Assembly: GCA_023078555.1 (NCBI GenBank)
Contig: CM041204.1
Span: forward strand, 5,558,930 to 5,622,929
DNA length: 64,000 nucleotides
Direction of reading: 5' to 3'
Source: Ulva prolifera
Taxonomy: Eukaryota; Chlorophyta; Ulvophyceae; Ulvales; Ulvaceae
Shown here: in pieces, positions 1 to 11,118 of the stretch
Layout of the letters: each line of letters begins with the position of its first letter
How positions within the stretch are numbered: the first letter of the stretch is position 1
Program-made: the position numbers and the translations under genes
The notes under the pieces: generated by a model
Seen by the model: the letters and a program-made list of their open reading frames with translations, nothing else
Databases searched by the model: none
Told to the model about the DNA's origin: nothing

Positions 1-1327
1 CTCCCTGGGGAGCTGGGGCAGCCCGCAAAGGTCGCCGCGCACGGCAAGGGGAAAGGCGGCGCGAAGGGCCGCAGCGGGGGTGGGGCTGCTGCGACGGCGG
101 AGGCACCCGCGGACGCCACTGAGCAGGCTGCGGCGGAGGTGCGAGGGCCGCCGCTCCTGCACCGCATCCACGTGCAGGCGGACCCTTGCAGGTGCCACTG
201 CGCCACCGGCGCTCCATGCTGATGTTTGTTTGTGGATGTGGCCTCGTGGTGCAGGAGGTGGAAGGCAAGAAGGTGGAGCTGTACGGGCCGTGGCAGACGC
301 GGCCGTGGGCACCGCCGGCAGCCGCCGACGGCGTGGTGCCCCGCAACGACCGCGGCAATGTTGAGGCCCCCCCCTTCGCTGCGGCGCTGCCAGCTGGCAC
401 CGTGCACATTGACCTACGCAGCGCGGCAGCCGCGGCAGCGCAGCTGGAGGTGGATGCGGCGCCCGCGCTCGTGGGATTTGAAGCCGGGTGGCAGGGGGGC
501 ATGGTGCCCAAGATCCGCGGCGTTGTTGTGTGTGCTGAGCATGCTGACGCCGTGCTGGAGGTGGCGCAGGCGGCGGAGAACGCACGGCTCGAGAAGCTCC
601 GCCAGAAACGGTGCGTGCCCTCCTCACCCTTCCAACTGGGGCCGGGCTTGGCCGCAGTGCATGCACAACACTGCCAATCAGCGGGATCTCAGTGTGCGAG
701 GCGGGCATGCCTCGCTGGCTTCATGGCCACGCCCGCCAGCTGCCCCGCACGCGATGTAGTCGTGCTCCTCATACTGCATCTGCTGCAGTCCAGACCAGAG
801 TTCATGACACCGGCGCGCTGTCTGGTGTGCTCCCTGATGTGCACATCATGACCGCACTGGTTTCCACCAGAGCAGTACCATTGACTGCATGCATGATGTG
901 GCAGTAACGGCATGGGGGAGCGGGATGCAGGATCGCGAGAGGCAAGCACGCGTGGGTGAGCGTGCTGCTGACGGTGCACGAGCGCCTGCAGCTGCAGCGG
1001 GTGGTGGACGCAGAGCAGCAGCGCGGGCGCCGCGCGGCGCAGCCTGCCGCCTGCGACTCTGCATCCGCCCCGGACGCTGAAGCTGATGCAGAGGAGGGTC
1101 AGCACTCGCAGCAGGGCTGTGCTGGTGAGGATGCAGGCGGTGGGAAGCGGCGCAACGCGCGAAGTGGTGCAAGCAAGGGCGGGGCTCGTGGCAAAGGCAG
1201 GCAGGCATGGCAGGGCACAGCGGCGGTGGCCGAGGGAGGCAGCAGTGGCGCAAAGCGGTCGGCGGGTCACAGCATGGGGAGCAGGCTGCGCAACCAGCTG
1301 CATGCCCTCACCCAGGAACCCCAGTAG
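1..1327 (+). CDS. RAD4: RAD4/XPC DNA-damage recognition protein, C-terminal part
   Basis: This is the 3' end of the gene; the 5' part lies left of the window. I place exons at 1-138, 255-610 and 940-1327 (stop TAG), which join in frame. Exon 2 shows the signature of the RAD4 beta-hairpin domain 3: YGPWQT, VPRNDRGNVE, LPAGTVHI, APALVGFE and GIVVC-like RGVVVCAEH. Exon 3 begins KHAWVSVLL and ends in a basic, low-complexity tail (KRRNARSG). A Gly/Lys/Ala-rich linker precedes the domain in exon 1. RAD4/XPC binds distorted DNA in the nucleus and starts global-genome nucleotide excision repair, with RAD23 and centrin as partners. The catalytically inactive transglutaminase fold and hairpin domains 1-2 are not in the window. 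It converges on the TatC gene about 660 bp away. Family assignment is firm; the exon 1 boundary is less so. Confidence 0.85.
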
Positions 1328-1987
1328 GCAGTCGCCGTGACTGTGCTGCCGCCATGCGGAGTGCGCGGCAATCTGTAGGTCAATCATAGATCGTACTATC
1401 ACCTCAGTGTTACACATATCTACCTGGCAGCCTGTCTACTCGTCTATTGAATGCGTGGCATTGATTTCAGTGCTGCCATGGCCTCCACGGCCAGGCTTGG
1501 AATGCAGCTATGATCGTCCACCCACTTCTGACATCGACAGGCATGTACACCCGTGTTCATAATCTTGACAGTTGTCACCGTGAGTTACGTGTACTGCCCA
1601 TGCTCGTTGCACAATGGACACAAGCGTCTGAGTAAGCCGCGTTGCTCATGACCTCAGGCGGCGGCATCCTGGCACGCAGGCCGGATCGGCCAGGAGCCAT
1701 GCTGCAAGCTAGAGTGTTGCAGCAGTCGATGAACGAACAAACAGCCACAGGTGCAGTGGGTTCGATGAGGTCTACAATCCGTGTATGCTGCACAGCGGAA
1801 CCTGCTTACAGTGGGACCCATGTCGGTCCTCGGCAAGCGACCCACAGAGGCGCCTCCGCCGTATCCGATTGGCGTCCATGCTCGCGCGACCTCTTACGAA
1901 GCGGCATGTTGATACATCCCAAGACTCGTATGAGTTCCCGTGTTCCGGCCTGGCGGAGCTCAGGGCCAGAGGGGAGGGCAGGCGGGG
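1328..1987. other. Convergent intergenic spacer
   Basis: This spacer separates the stops of the RAD4/XPC gene (+) and the TatC gene (-). Short open frames on both strands show no recognisable domain and none has gene-like splice context. It should hold both 3' UTRs. I see nothing else in it. Confidence 0.5.
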
Positions 1988-3181
1988 TCACACGGGGTTG
2001 CGGCCTTTCTCAATCGCACCAACCATCGCCGCGCCACCCATGTACAGCCCCACCAGCGGGATGGCGAGGAGTGCCTGCGTGAAGGGGTCGGTGGAGGGCG
2101 TGAGGACGGCCGCCGCGATCGTCGACCCGACGACGACCCACCGCCAGATGGCAAACATCTGCTGGGCCGTCACAATCCGCAGCTGCCCCAGCATCACCTG
2201 CACCACTGGCACCTGCACACACGCCCTCCGCCCTGAATGACTCCCGTCTTTGCAAGCCACAGTCTCCCTGGAACCAGCGCCGCATGCGCGCATGCGGGCT
2301 GCACTGCGTCCGGCCGCACCTCAAGCAGGGAGGGCGCTGTACAGGTGTGCAGGGTGGCAGTGGCGACGGTGTGCAGCGAGACGCATGGGTTGATGGCGGC
2401 AGGCACACCTGGAAGGCGAGGCCAGTGGAGAGCATGAGCACCAGCACAAACTCAAAGTACTGGTCGATGGACCAGAAGGACTCGACGGCACCATCGGCGT
2501 ACGAGACGAAGAACTTCAGGGCGGCGGGCGTGAGGATCTCGTAGGAGAACAAGAGGCCGAGGTAGAAAAGGATGGAGGAGCCGAAGATGACGGGTGCGAG
2601 GAAGCTGCGCTCGCTCTTGGTGAGGCCCGGGATGACGTACGCGATCACCTCGTACAGGATGGTGGGCGTCGCGACCAGCAGCCCGGCATAGCCCGACACC
2701 TTGAGCGTCGTGAAGAAGAACTCCCCGGGCGAGAGAGCGAGGAACTTGACGCCCTGCACAACACGTGCACCGGGATCACACGCCGCCCCCGTCGCTGCAT
2801 CTGAAGTGGCCGGGGAGGCCGCTGCTGGCACGCAGCTGACGGGAGGACGCCGGGCCGAGGAGCAGGCGGGTCGCGTGGTGAGGGTGAGAGCGGCACCTGC
2901 GTGATGACGGGGGCTTCCAGGAAGACGACAAGGTCCTTGCTGAAGCAAAAGCAGGTCAGGATGGCGAGGCCCGCTGCGAGGCCCGAGATGAGCACCCGCT
3001 CCCGGAGCTCCTCCAGATGGTCCCAGATGGGCATGCTGAGGTCATCGGGAAGCTCGTCTTCGGGTGGGCGTATGAACTTCTGTATGGCTGATGGTTCGGC
3101 AGCGGTCTGCAGCGGCGCAGGTGGGCTTGGTTGCACATCGGGTGGAACCAGATTGCCTGGTAGCGGCTTACCTGCATGCAT
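1988..3181 (-). CDS. TATC: Chloroplast Sec-independent protein translocase subunit TatC
   Basis: TatC is the multi-spanning thylakoid membrane core of the twin-arginine (delta-pH) translocase; it binds twin-arginine signal peptides and recruits Tha4. Three exons in the same phase encode the core of 260 codons: 3106-2897, 2753-2409 and 2212-1988. The N-terminal stretch carries [10 protein letters not shown], the TatC hallmark. It is followed by [19 protein letters not shown], a [14 protein letters not shown] loop, [12 protein letters not shown] and TPSTDPFTQ. About six hydrophobic segments are visible. The N-terminus is unresolved. The frame opens upstream to 3181 with a proline-rich linker, but a strong donor (CAG/GTAAGC, intron starting at 3171) and an acceptor ending at 3107 allow an alternative upstream exon. 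A serine/arginine-rich stretch around 3300-3450 could encode the transit peptide. Codon use matches the neighbours. Confidence 0.88.
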
Positions 3182-4512
3182 GCCTGCTCCTTCGAGATGT
3201 CAACGGCAATCACGAGCCGATCCGAAAGGATGTGTTCGTGAGGAGCCCAAGCCCAGCAGCAGATACCGGTTGACAATAACGTCCGAGGTGACCACCAGAA
3301 TGCCAAGTACCACACCCTCGTCAGATCTACCATCGTTCTGATTGGATGCACTGCACCTCAGACGCCGTGATAATTGCTTGCGCTTGGCTTGAAGATGGCA
3401 AGATTGCGCTTGAATTGCGGGACGATGAGGACTGCTCCGAATCTGCACTCAATGCCAACGCTCTTGCGTCTGCCACGAACATCCAGGCGTGACAATGTAA
3501 GTAAATATCATTCATATGGACGATCAACTGTGTCAGTTTCGGCAGTGTTGCGGTGGAGCCTGACGGCATTCCACGCGACCATTGCGATGGACACGTAGCC
3601 AGGATGTCAATGGTGTGCAAGGTGATCAGCGATGGCAATGACATGATGAACAGACGGTAGCCACAACCTCTAGCGGCGTCCACATGTTGTCTAGTTCATT
3701 GATGTCAGGAAGCGAATCGTACCGAAGATGCGTGGCTCGCGACCCCCATCGCGCTCATGTCTGCGTGCACAAACGCGAGATGACACTAATCAGTAAGTTT
3801 GATATATGTAAGTCGTGTTACTTTCCTTCCGGTCGCAGTTGCTTTATGCAGTCCACCGGATTCCCTGGCAATTTGATTAGATCACAGGCTCGCCCGAGGG
3901 AGCTGCAAGCAAGCGAGAAATTAAGGCTGATCGAAGCAAAGAGAAGATATGCCTCCAGCAAGGTAACACGATGTTGACTTATCCCGGGTACCACAGAGAG
4001 TCCAGGTGTACCTTGTGTGTGTGTGTGCAGACATCATTGCACCCGTAGTCACAGCATCAGGCGCAGCTTCACCAGCGTCGTCTACACAAGCGGACTCCGG
4101 GAAGTCCTCATTCATACCTCCGACAGTTTTCAAGCGTTCGATTGGACACGTTTTCACGGCCTTGGACCGTTGTTCACTTTAGTAACAGGCACCCCACCCT
4201 GCCAACGGCCACGTTTCCCACACTACTGCTACTGAGGTCCAACCATGCTTCGGCCCGATTGGATATACTGCACACTACATGGATCTCAAATCTTGACTCT
4301 CGGAGGTGTACTCTTCCGGCAGCTGGAATGTACCCATATGTTCCTGATATGTCCTGAGCGCCCCTGCACATATTGCATGCGTTGCTACTGAGCACTTCAC
4401 GACCCGGTGACACGGTGAATGACTATGCTCTAGCAGGTACATGGTGTGTCTCTGCTCATGCAGTGCGAGGCCATTGCACAGGGTTGATGCTGTCGGGCAG
4501 GCAATACTGCAA
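3182..4512. other. Upstream region of TatC, possible transit-peptide exons
   Basis: On the minus strand a Ser/Arg-rich frame (about 3250-3450) ends in a hydrophobic stretch and includes RRLRCSA, which resembles a plastid transit-peptide cleavage site. A second frame nearby reads [18 protein letters not shown] and would join the TatC core in phase. The two frames disagree, so I could not build one model. On the minus strand near 4350, ISGTYGYIP might be a last exon of the signal peptidase subunit. Nothing else was recognised. Confidence 0.25.
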
Positions 4513-5218
4513 TTACCGGCACTCTACCAGCATTGAAGACGCTGCAGCATGACATAGCCCTGTAAGCGTACCAACGCGTGGCATGATACACCAGGTCAGA
4601 GTCATGTTGAATTGCATGCCCCGCATGTGCTTGCCTTGGTCCATGAACTCGTATTCCTGTTTCGCCCTTCCCTTAAACTTTGTTCTCCGCTTCTTAGTGA
4701 TGATCACATCAAATAACGATGCCTGGTTGATGCCATTGAGTTTGCTCTCGTATTCAGCTTGGACGTAGGCGAATATGATCTTAGTATTCCAATTCCAGTA
4801 CTGACTCAAGTCAAAATCCATGCGCCAGTCCAGAGAAGCCTGCAAGCCAACAACACCTTCTACATGCCGCTTACCAAGCACATCATACACCCGGAAAATC
4901 TTTGCAAGGTGGTCGGAAGCAGCGTCTGAGTCTTGTGCTGCCTTGCAAGGCCTGGTGGCACCTACCTGGTCATGATCCCTAGGATTGACTTGCAACCTCT
5001 TCAAGACTACATCTGACACAGAGGGGCTCGCCAGAGGAGGCTTTTCAAAGAAGTCTGGAAAGCCAAAGTCTCGATCATACTGGGGCTAATTGGGTTGAGG
5101 TCCTGAAAGTGAGAGGACGCCGGCTCGCACCTGTGCATGCCGTCAATATGGCCATAAGACCAGCCGTTAAAATGAAGTTGACCAGGAGAACATTGAGTCT
5201 GCCGTACAACGAGTTCAT
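4513..5218 (-). CDS. SPC3: Signal peptidase complex subunit 3 (SPC22/23 type)
   Basis: SPC3 is a single-pass ER membrane protein. It is needed for signal peptidase activity and helps position the catalytic SEC11 subunit on the lumenal side. The start ATG at 5218 opens with MNSLYGRLNVLLVNFILTAG, a short cytosolic N-terminus running into one membrane anchor, as in the family. Further on come DWRMDFDLSQYWNWNTK, AEYESKLNGINQASLFDVII, FMDQGKHMRG and NMTLTWCIMP. These match the conserved lumenal domain, including the N-linked sequon NMT. Proposed exons are 5218-5131, 5069-4966 and 4899-4513. The first intron would be only 61 bp and its acceptor was chosen to keep frame. The C-terminus after MPRVG does not look like the family and may be spliced onto an exon further left. 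Length is close to the usual 170-180 residues. Confidence 0.82.
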
Positions 5219-6048
5219 GGTATACAGCAGCTCCACAAAGACGGATCACACCGTCCTGAGATTACACACACAGCACATACATATCAGCGTAGGATGATCA
5301 ACGGGAAAACCTTTCAACTGCACTTCTTCCCTATGTTCGCGAACTCGTTTCGACTGAGGTTCGCGGACGTTGGTCCAGGTCGGGCGAGAGCGCGCGGCAG
5401 GCGCTGTGCACTCGAGAGCGTGGAAACGCACTTGCATGCATGTGTTCAACAGATGGCTCGCTGAGGACAGGGGATGTTCAAGCACTGAGTGCGTGCACGA
5501 GCAGCCGTATTTCAGGATTTCGCTGATGAACACACGTACGTTGTTGTTCGCGGTGAGGTGGCAGTAGTTGCGTTGCACAGCCGTAGGCGTGTGGTTGTGG
5601 CTCGGCGCACGACGGTTGCATCGCAGCCGCTACCTGTGGTGGTGCTAAATCACTTTATGATTAGGTGTTGCTCTAGCAAGATGATGTTCTCTTTGGCCTT
5701 CCACGGGGCCAGCCCGCTGCACCAGCATCAAGTTCGTGGACACCGTGCCCGGGTACTGTCTCTCTGCATGCGTATCCGTTGAAGCGTTTAGAGCTTGCTC
5801 GTCATACATGCAGATATCATGAAAACTATGGGAGCTGTGTGGAGTATATCTGTGCATCAGCTGATCTGTGGTGGACGTAGGGTGTTATTTGTGGCCTCTG
5901 AATGAAGCAGCGCAGGTAACGGCAAATTGCTGTCCCACGTGCGAGCAGCACCAGACTGCATAAATTTCAGGGGTGCCTAACTACGGTTGCGCTCCGGGTT
6001 GATAGTCCCGAAGCTGTGCAGGCACACCGGGCTGTTGCGTGCCAGCAC
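5219..6048. other. Intergenic spacer between divergent SPC3 and IleRS genes
   Basis: The two genes point away from each other, so this spacer should hold both promoters. I see no clear TATA box and no recognisable coding exon. Short frames on both strands lack domain signatures. Confidence 0.4.
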
Positions 6049-9000
6049 ATGCGCAGCCCCGGCTGTTTCCGCCCAGCCTTGCCTGCGTCCCTGGCTCGGC
6101 AGCTGAGGACGTCTCCAATCGCAGCAGCCAAGAAAGGCAAGGCCAAGAAGGAAGAAAGTGCGCCCGTCCCTGTCCATCTCCGCTCCGCTCATCGTGTGAT
6201 GCCATTGCAAGCCAGCAGGTTCAGGGCCACATCAGGCTGTCCCCAAAAGCAGCTGTCCTCACGCTACCCCTCGCTGCTGCATCCACCCACGCAAGCTGTG
6301 AGGTCTTGTGGGTGCACACCATGCCTCTGCCGTTGTCGTGTCCAGCGCGTTCACTAGTGCCGGCCGATATCGCATGCATCTCTGCTCGACCTCAGCCGGC
6401 ACCCGCTGCAGACATGTACAGCCCGACTGTCAACCTGCCCGAAACCGACTTCAACATCCGCGGCATGGCCACTGTCAAAGAGCCCGAGATCCAGCAGTGG
6501 TGGGAGGAGAATGGCGTGTACGAGCGGCTGGCGGCCGAGAACCCCGGGGAGCCGTACATCCTGCACGACGGCCCGCCGTACGCCAACGGCGACCTCCACA
6601 TCGGCCACGCCCTCAACAAGGTCCTCAAAGACATCATCGTCCGCCGCAAGCTGCTCGAGGGCTACAAGGCCAAGTACGTGCCGGGGTGGGACACGCACGG
6701 CCTCCCCATCGAGCTCAAGGTGCGCCCGCCCGCCTGGCAGCCTGCCTGCTGCTGCCCGCCTGCTGCTGCCCGCGGCGTCCGGCCAGCTGCGGCTGCACTC
6801 TCAAACGTGTCCTCCTGGCGGCTGCCTGCGCTGCGGCACTTCATTGCAGATGTGGTCGAGCAGCTCCGTGTGAGGCCTCCGGCTGTGGTGTCGGCCATGG
6901 TAGACAGGGCCTCGCGCTGCAGGTACTGCAGACGCTGTCGGACGCGGAGCGGCGCGAGCTGACGCCGGTGGCGCTGCGCGAGGAGGCCCGCAAGTTTGCG
7001 CTGCGCACAGTGGACTCGCAGCGGGAGCAGTTCAAGCGGTACGGCGTCTGGGGCGACTGGGCGCAGCCGTACGTGACACTGCAGCCCAAGTACGAGGCGG
7101 CGCAGATCGCCGTCTTTGGCGAAGTGCGCCCCCGCCCCCCCCCCCTGCCCCCCACGCCGCACCAGCCCTCAGCGCGCAGCATGGAATGGATCATGAGTCT
7201 CCCCTGCTGCTGAGCCCTGCATGTGGGACAGAGCTGTGTCATGTGGCTCTGGGGGCTCTAAGGCCCTGAGAACAGGTGCAACCTGATGCTGTGACGGAAT
7301 GGCAGTGCGCCGACTAGGCATGTGGAGAGACGGCCGACCCGGCAGCTGGCGTGCCGGCCCTGCTCTGCAGTGCAGCCACTCCCGGCCCCGGGCTCAGTCT
7401 TGTTGTGTGTGCGATGTTGCCGCGCAGCACAGGCTGTGCCCCTGCAGATCTCTGCCTTGATCGCTGCGCCTCGATCGCCGCCTAGCCCAGGGTTGATGAC
7501 GGTGCATCACCGTCCGCGCTGGCTGCGGCCTGTCTGGCAGCCACGCTGACGGCGCAGTGCGGTGCAGATGGTGATGAAGGGCCACATCTACCGCGGCCGC
7601 AAGCCCGTGCACTGGTCGCCGTCGTCTCGCACCGCGCTCGCCGAGGCCGAGCTCGAGTACCCCGAGGGCCACAAGTCACGCTCCATCTACGTCAGCCTCC
7701 CCGTCACCGCCGCGGCAGCCAGTGCGGCCGGCGAGCTGGCGGCGGCGCTGGAGGGCGCGGCGTTTGCGGTGTGGACGACAACACCGTGGACGATCCCAGC
7801 GAACCTCGCAGTCGCCGTGAATGACCGCCTGCAGTACTCTGTCGTCCAGGTGCGGTGCTTGCGCCAGCTGCGCGCTGCCCCCATTATTCTGGCAGACGCG
7901 GGCTGCCGTGAAGGCTGGCCGCATGGTGCGCCTTCCATGTGTGCGTTGCGGGTGGCATCCACGGCGCCGCTCGTGCACCTCCGCCTGATGGCAGCGCATC
8001 TTGCGGGCAGGCTTCAGTGAGCGCAGACTGCTGAACATCCGCACTCCTTTGCGGCGGCTGCCGTGAGCGTGCTGATTGCTCCTCTCGCACCTGACCGGGC
8101 GGCTGCCGCTGCGGCCAGTACTGGCAGCCACGTCGGTGCAGCATCATGCTACACTCATTGTGACTTGTCCATGTGGATGTGTGCTCAGCGCATCAGGCAC
8201 TCAGGCGGGGCCGCATGCAGCTGCCGGAGGAGCTGTGCCCATGGCTGAAGCAGCGGCGCATCGTCGTCGCGAGCGACCTCGTCGACACTCTGGCCGCGAA
8301 GCTCAAGGCCGAGCCCGGCGCGCTCTCGGTGGTGACGTCCGTGCCCGGCTCGGCGCTCGAGGGCTGCACATACCGCCACCCGCTGTTTGACCGCGAGAGC
8401 CCGGTCGTCATCGGCGGGGACTACATCACCACGGAGGCCGGCACGGGCCTGGTGCACACGGCGCCGGGCCACGGCCAGGAGGACTACGCAGTCGGCCTGA
8501 AGCACGGCCTGCCGCTGCTGTCGCCGGTGGACGACGCGGGGGTGTTCACACGCGAGGCCGGGCCGTTCGAGGGGCTGTCGGTGCAGGCCGAGGGCAACAC
8601 GGCAGTGGTGGCGGCGCTGAAGGAGGCGGGGGTGCTGCTGCGAGCCGAGGACTACAAGCACAAGTACCCTTACGACTGGCGCACGAAGCAGCCGACCATC
8701 TTCCGCGCCACCGACCAGTGGTTTGCGTCGGTGGAGGCGTTCAAGCAGGATGCGCTCGCTGCGATCCGCGAGGTCACGTGGCAGCCCGCCAAGGGCGAGA
8801 ACCGCATCAAAGCGATGGTTGAGGGCCGGTGCGGCGCCGTGCATGCTGCTAGGGGTGCTGCTGGCTGGGGGGCCGCTGGCCGGACCTGAGGGGAGGTCAC
8901 GGCGCTGTGTACAACAGCCTGCCTCTGATGTGGCTGTGTACCTGCTTGTGATCGACACTTGTGGCCCCCCTGCCGTGAGGTGGCTTCAGTCTGCGCTCCG

Positions 9001-11118
9001 GTTGGCAGAGGAGTGTAAAAGATGGCATTGCGGGAGGGGGGTGGTGTGTTGTGCTTCGCCAGGGTCACTCCAGGATCTCTGCTGTGGCGTGCCGGCCTGC
9101 GGGGCATGCATGTGAGGTGTGGCGCGGCGTGCAGGTCCGACTGGTGTATCTCGCGGCAGCGCACGTGGGGGGTGCCCATCCCCGTCTTCTACTACACCGA
9201 GACCAACGAGCCGCTGATGACGGAGGAGACCATGTCCTACATTCAGGCTGTCATCGCCAAGCATGGCAGCGACGCCTGGTGGACATTCGAGGCACGCCCC
9301 TCCCGCATGACTCCCCCTGTCCATGCCAATCCCAGTGAGATGCGGCACAGCCAGCCCTGACGAGCGCCATGGCACCGCTGCCCACCTGGGTGCTTTCCAG
9401 TGCAGCACAGCGCCAAAAGCGGGGGTGCCGGCCGGTAAGCCTGCTCTTCGGTGTCGTGCTGCATGCTTTGTCACTGGTGCTGTGGGTGTGCAGACTGCCG
9501 ACCTCCTGCCTGAGGGCTTACGGGGTGAGGCGGACAAGCTGGAGCGCGGCAAGGACACGATGGACGTGTGGTTTGACTCCGGGTCGTCGTGGGCAGCCGT
9601 GCTGCAGCAGACGGACGGCCTGCACTACCCAGCCGACCTCTACCTCGAGGGTAGCGACCAGCACCGGTGCGCTGCCGCCTCCTGCCGCGTGCAGCGTGTG
9701 CTGCTGTGTGACGTGCATGCTGCACGTCCCAAACCGCATTGGCGGCGGCCGCCGCGCCTGACGTGTTGCCCCGTCCTTGGACCACAGGACGCGGCGCAGG
9801 GGCTGTAGTGCCAGAGGGGTGCAGCCGCGTTGCCTCGGGCGCGCACATGCCACCCCGATCACGCATGCCACCCCGATCACGCATGCCTGACGGCGTGCGG
9901 TGCTGCAGGGGCTGGTTCCAGAGCTCGCTGCTGACGTCAGTGGCGGTGAACGGGCACGCGCCGTACCGCGCCGTCCTCACGCACGGCTTCGTCCTCGATG
10001 AGCGCGGCGTCAAGCAGTCCAAGTCCGCCGGCAATGTCGTCGACCCGCTGTCGATCATCAACGGCGGCAGCAACCAGAAGCAGCAGCCGGCGTACGGCGC
10101 TGACGTGCTGCGGCTGTGGGCGGCGAGCGTGGACTATGCCGTCGACGTCTCCATCGGCTCCACCATCCTCAAGCAGGTCTTCGAGAGCTACCGCAAGCTT
10201 CGCGGCACGCTGCGCTTTCTGCTCGGCAACCTGCACGACTTCCGCCTCGAGGAGCACGCCGTCCCCTGGGACGAGCTGCCCCTGATGGACCGGCACATGC
10301 TGGTGCGCCTGCGCGAGGAGCGTGCCGCGGTCACAGAGGAGTACGGCCGCTTCGGCTTCGGCGCCGTGTACCGCGCCGTCAACCTCCTCGTCAGCGCCGA
10401 CCTCTCGGCGCAGTACTTTGAGCTCGCGAAGGACCGCCTCTACATTCGCGCGCTCGACGCGCCGCAGCGGAGGTCGTGCCAGACGGTGCTCCACGCCGCG
10501 CTGCGGCACCTGCTCGCAACGATGGCGCCGATCACGCCGCACATGTGTGAGGACGCGTGGCAGAGCCTGCGCCGCGCGGGTGGGGCCGCGGGCGCGTGTT
10601 CTGTGTTTGAGGCGGGCGTGCCAGACGCGCCAGACGAGTGGCGGCTTGACGAGGAGTCTTCCGCGGCGGTGCGTGACGCATTGGGCGTGAAGGATGTGGC
10701 GCTCAAGGCGCTGGAGAACGCACGCGAGGCCAAGGTTGTGGGCGCGCCGCTGGACGCGTGCGTGGTGCTCGCGGTCCCCGACGCCGCTGCGCGCGCACGG
10801 CTGCAGGCGCTCAACGCCGCCGGGAACGGCGTCGACGAGCTGCAATACTTGTTTGTTACGTCCGAGGTTGAGGTGGTGGAGAGTATGGAGGGCGCGGGGT
10901 GCGAGCACACCGCGGACGCGGAGGTGGAGGGGGTGGGCCACGTGGTGGCGGGGGTGCGCGGTGCGGCAGGGGTGCGCTGCGAGCGGTGTTGGCACTACAG
11001 TGCGGACGTGGGGCAGGACACAGAGCACCCACGCATCTGTGGCCGGTGTGTGCCGGTGGTGAAGGCGGCCGGCTTCAAGGTGCCGGCGGCTGTGGAGGCT
11101 AAGGTGACGGCTGCATGA
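6049..11118 (+). CDS. Isoleucyl-tRNA synthetase, organellar (bacterial-type)
   Basis: Class I synthetase that charges tRNA-Ile in plastid and/or mitochondrion. I place eight exons: 6049-6157, 6412-6719, 6923-7123, 7568-7849, 8221-8828, 9135-9291, 9494-9666 and 9909-11118. They sum to 3048 nt (1015 residues) in frame. The first ATG (6049) begins an Arg/Ala-rich, acid-poor leader, consistent with organelle import. Landmarks are [16 protein letters not shown] (HIGH signature, about residue 99), [31 protein letters not shown] of the editing domain, [26 protein letters not shown] and YGADVLRLW. The C-terminal zinc motif CERCW...CGRC lies near residue 970. The KMSKS loop reads KQSKS (about 648-652), a Met to Gln change. 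The intron after exon 6 appears to use a GC donor, giving WWTFE/TADLLPE. Other donors are mostly GTGCG. Bacterial ancestry is expected for an organellar enzyme. Confidence 0.93.
9846..9881. repeat. 18-bp tandem repeat in an IleRS intron
   Basis: Two perfect tandem copies of an 18-bp unit, CATGCCACCCCGATCACG, lie inside the intron before the last exon. A partial third copy (CATGCC) follows. Confidence 0.8.
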
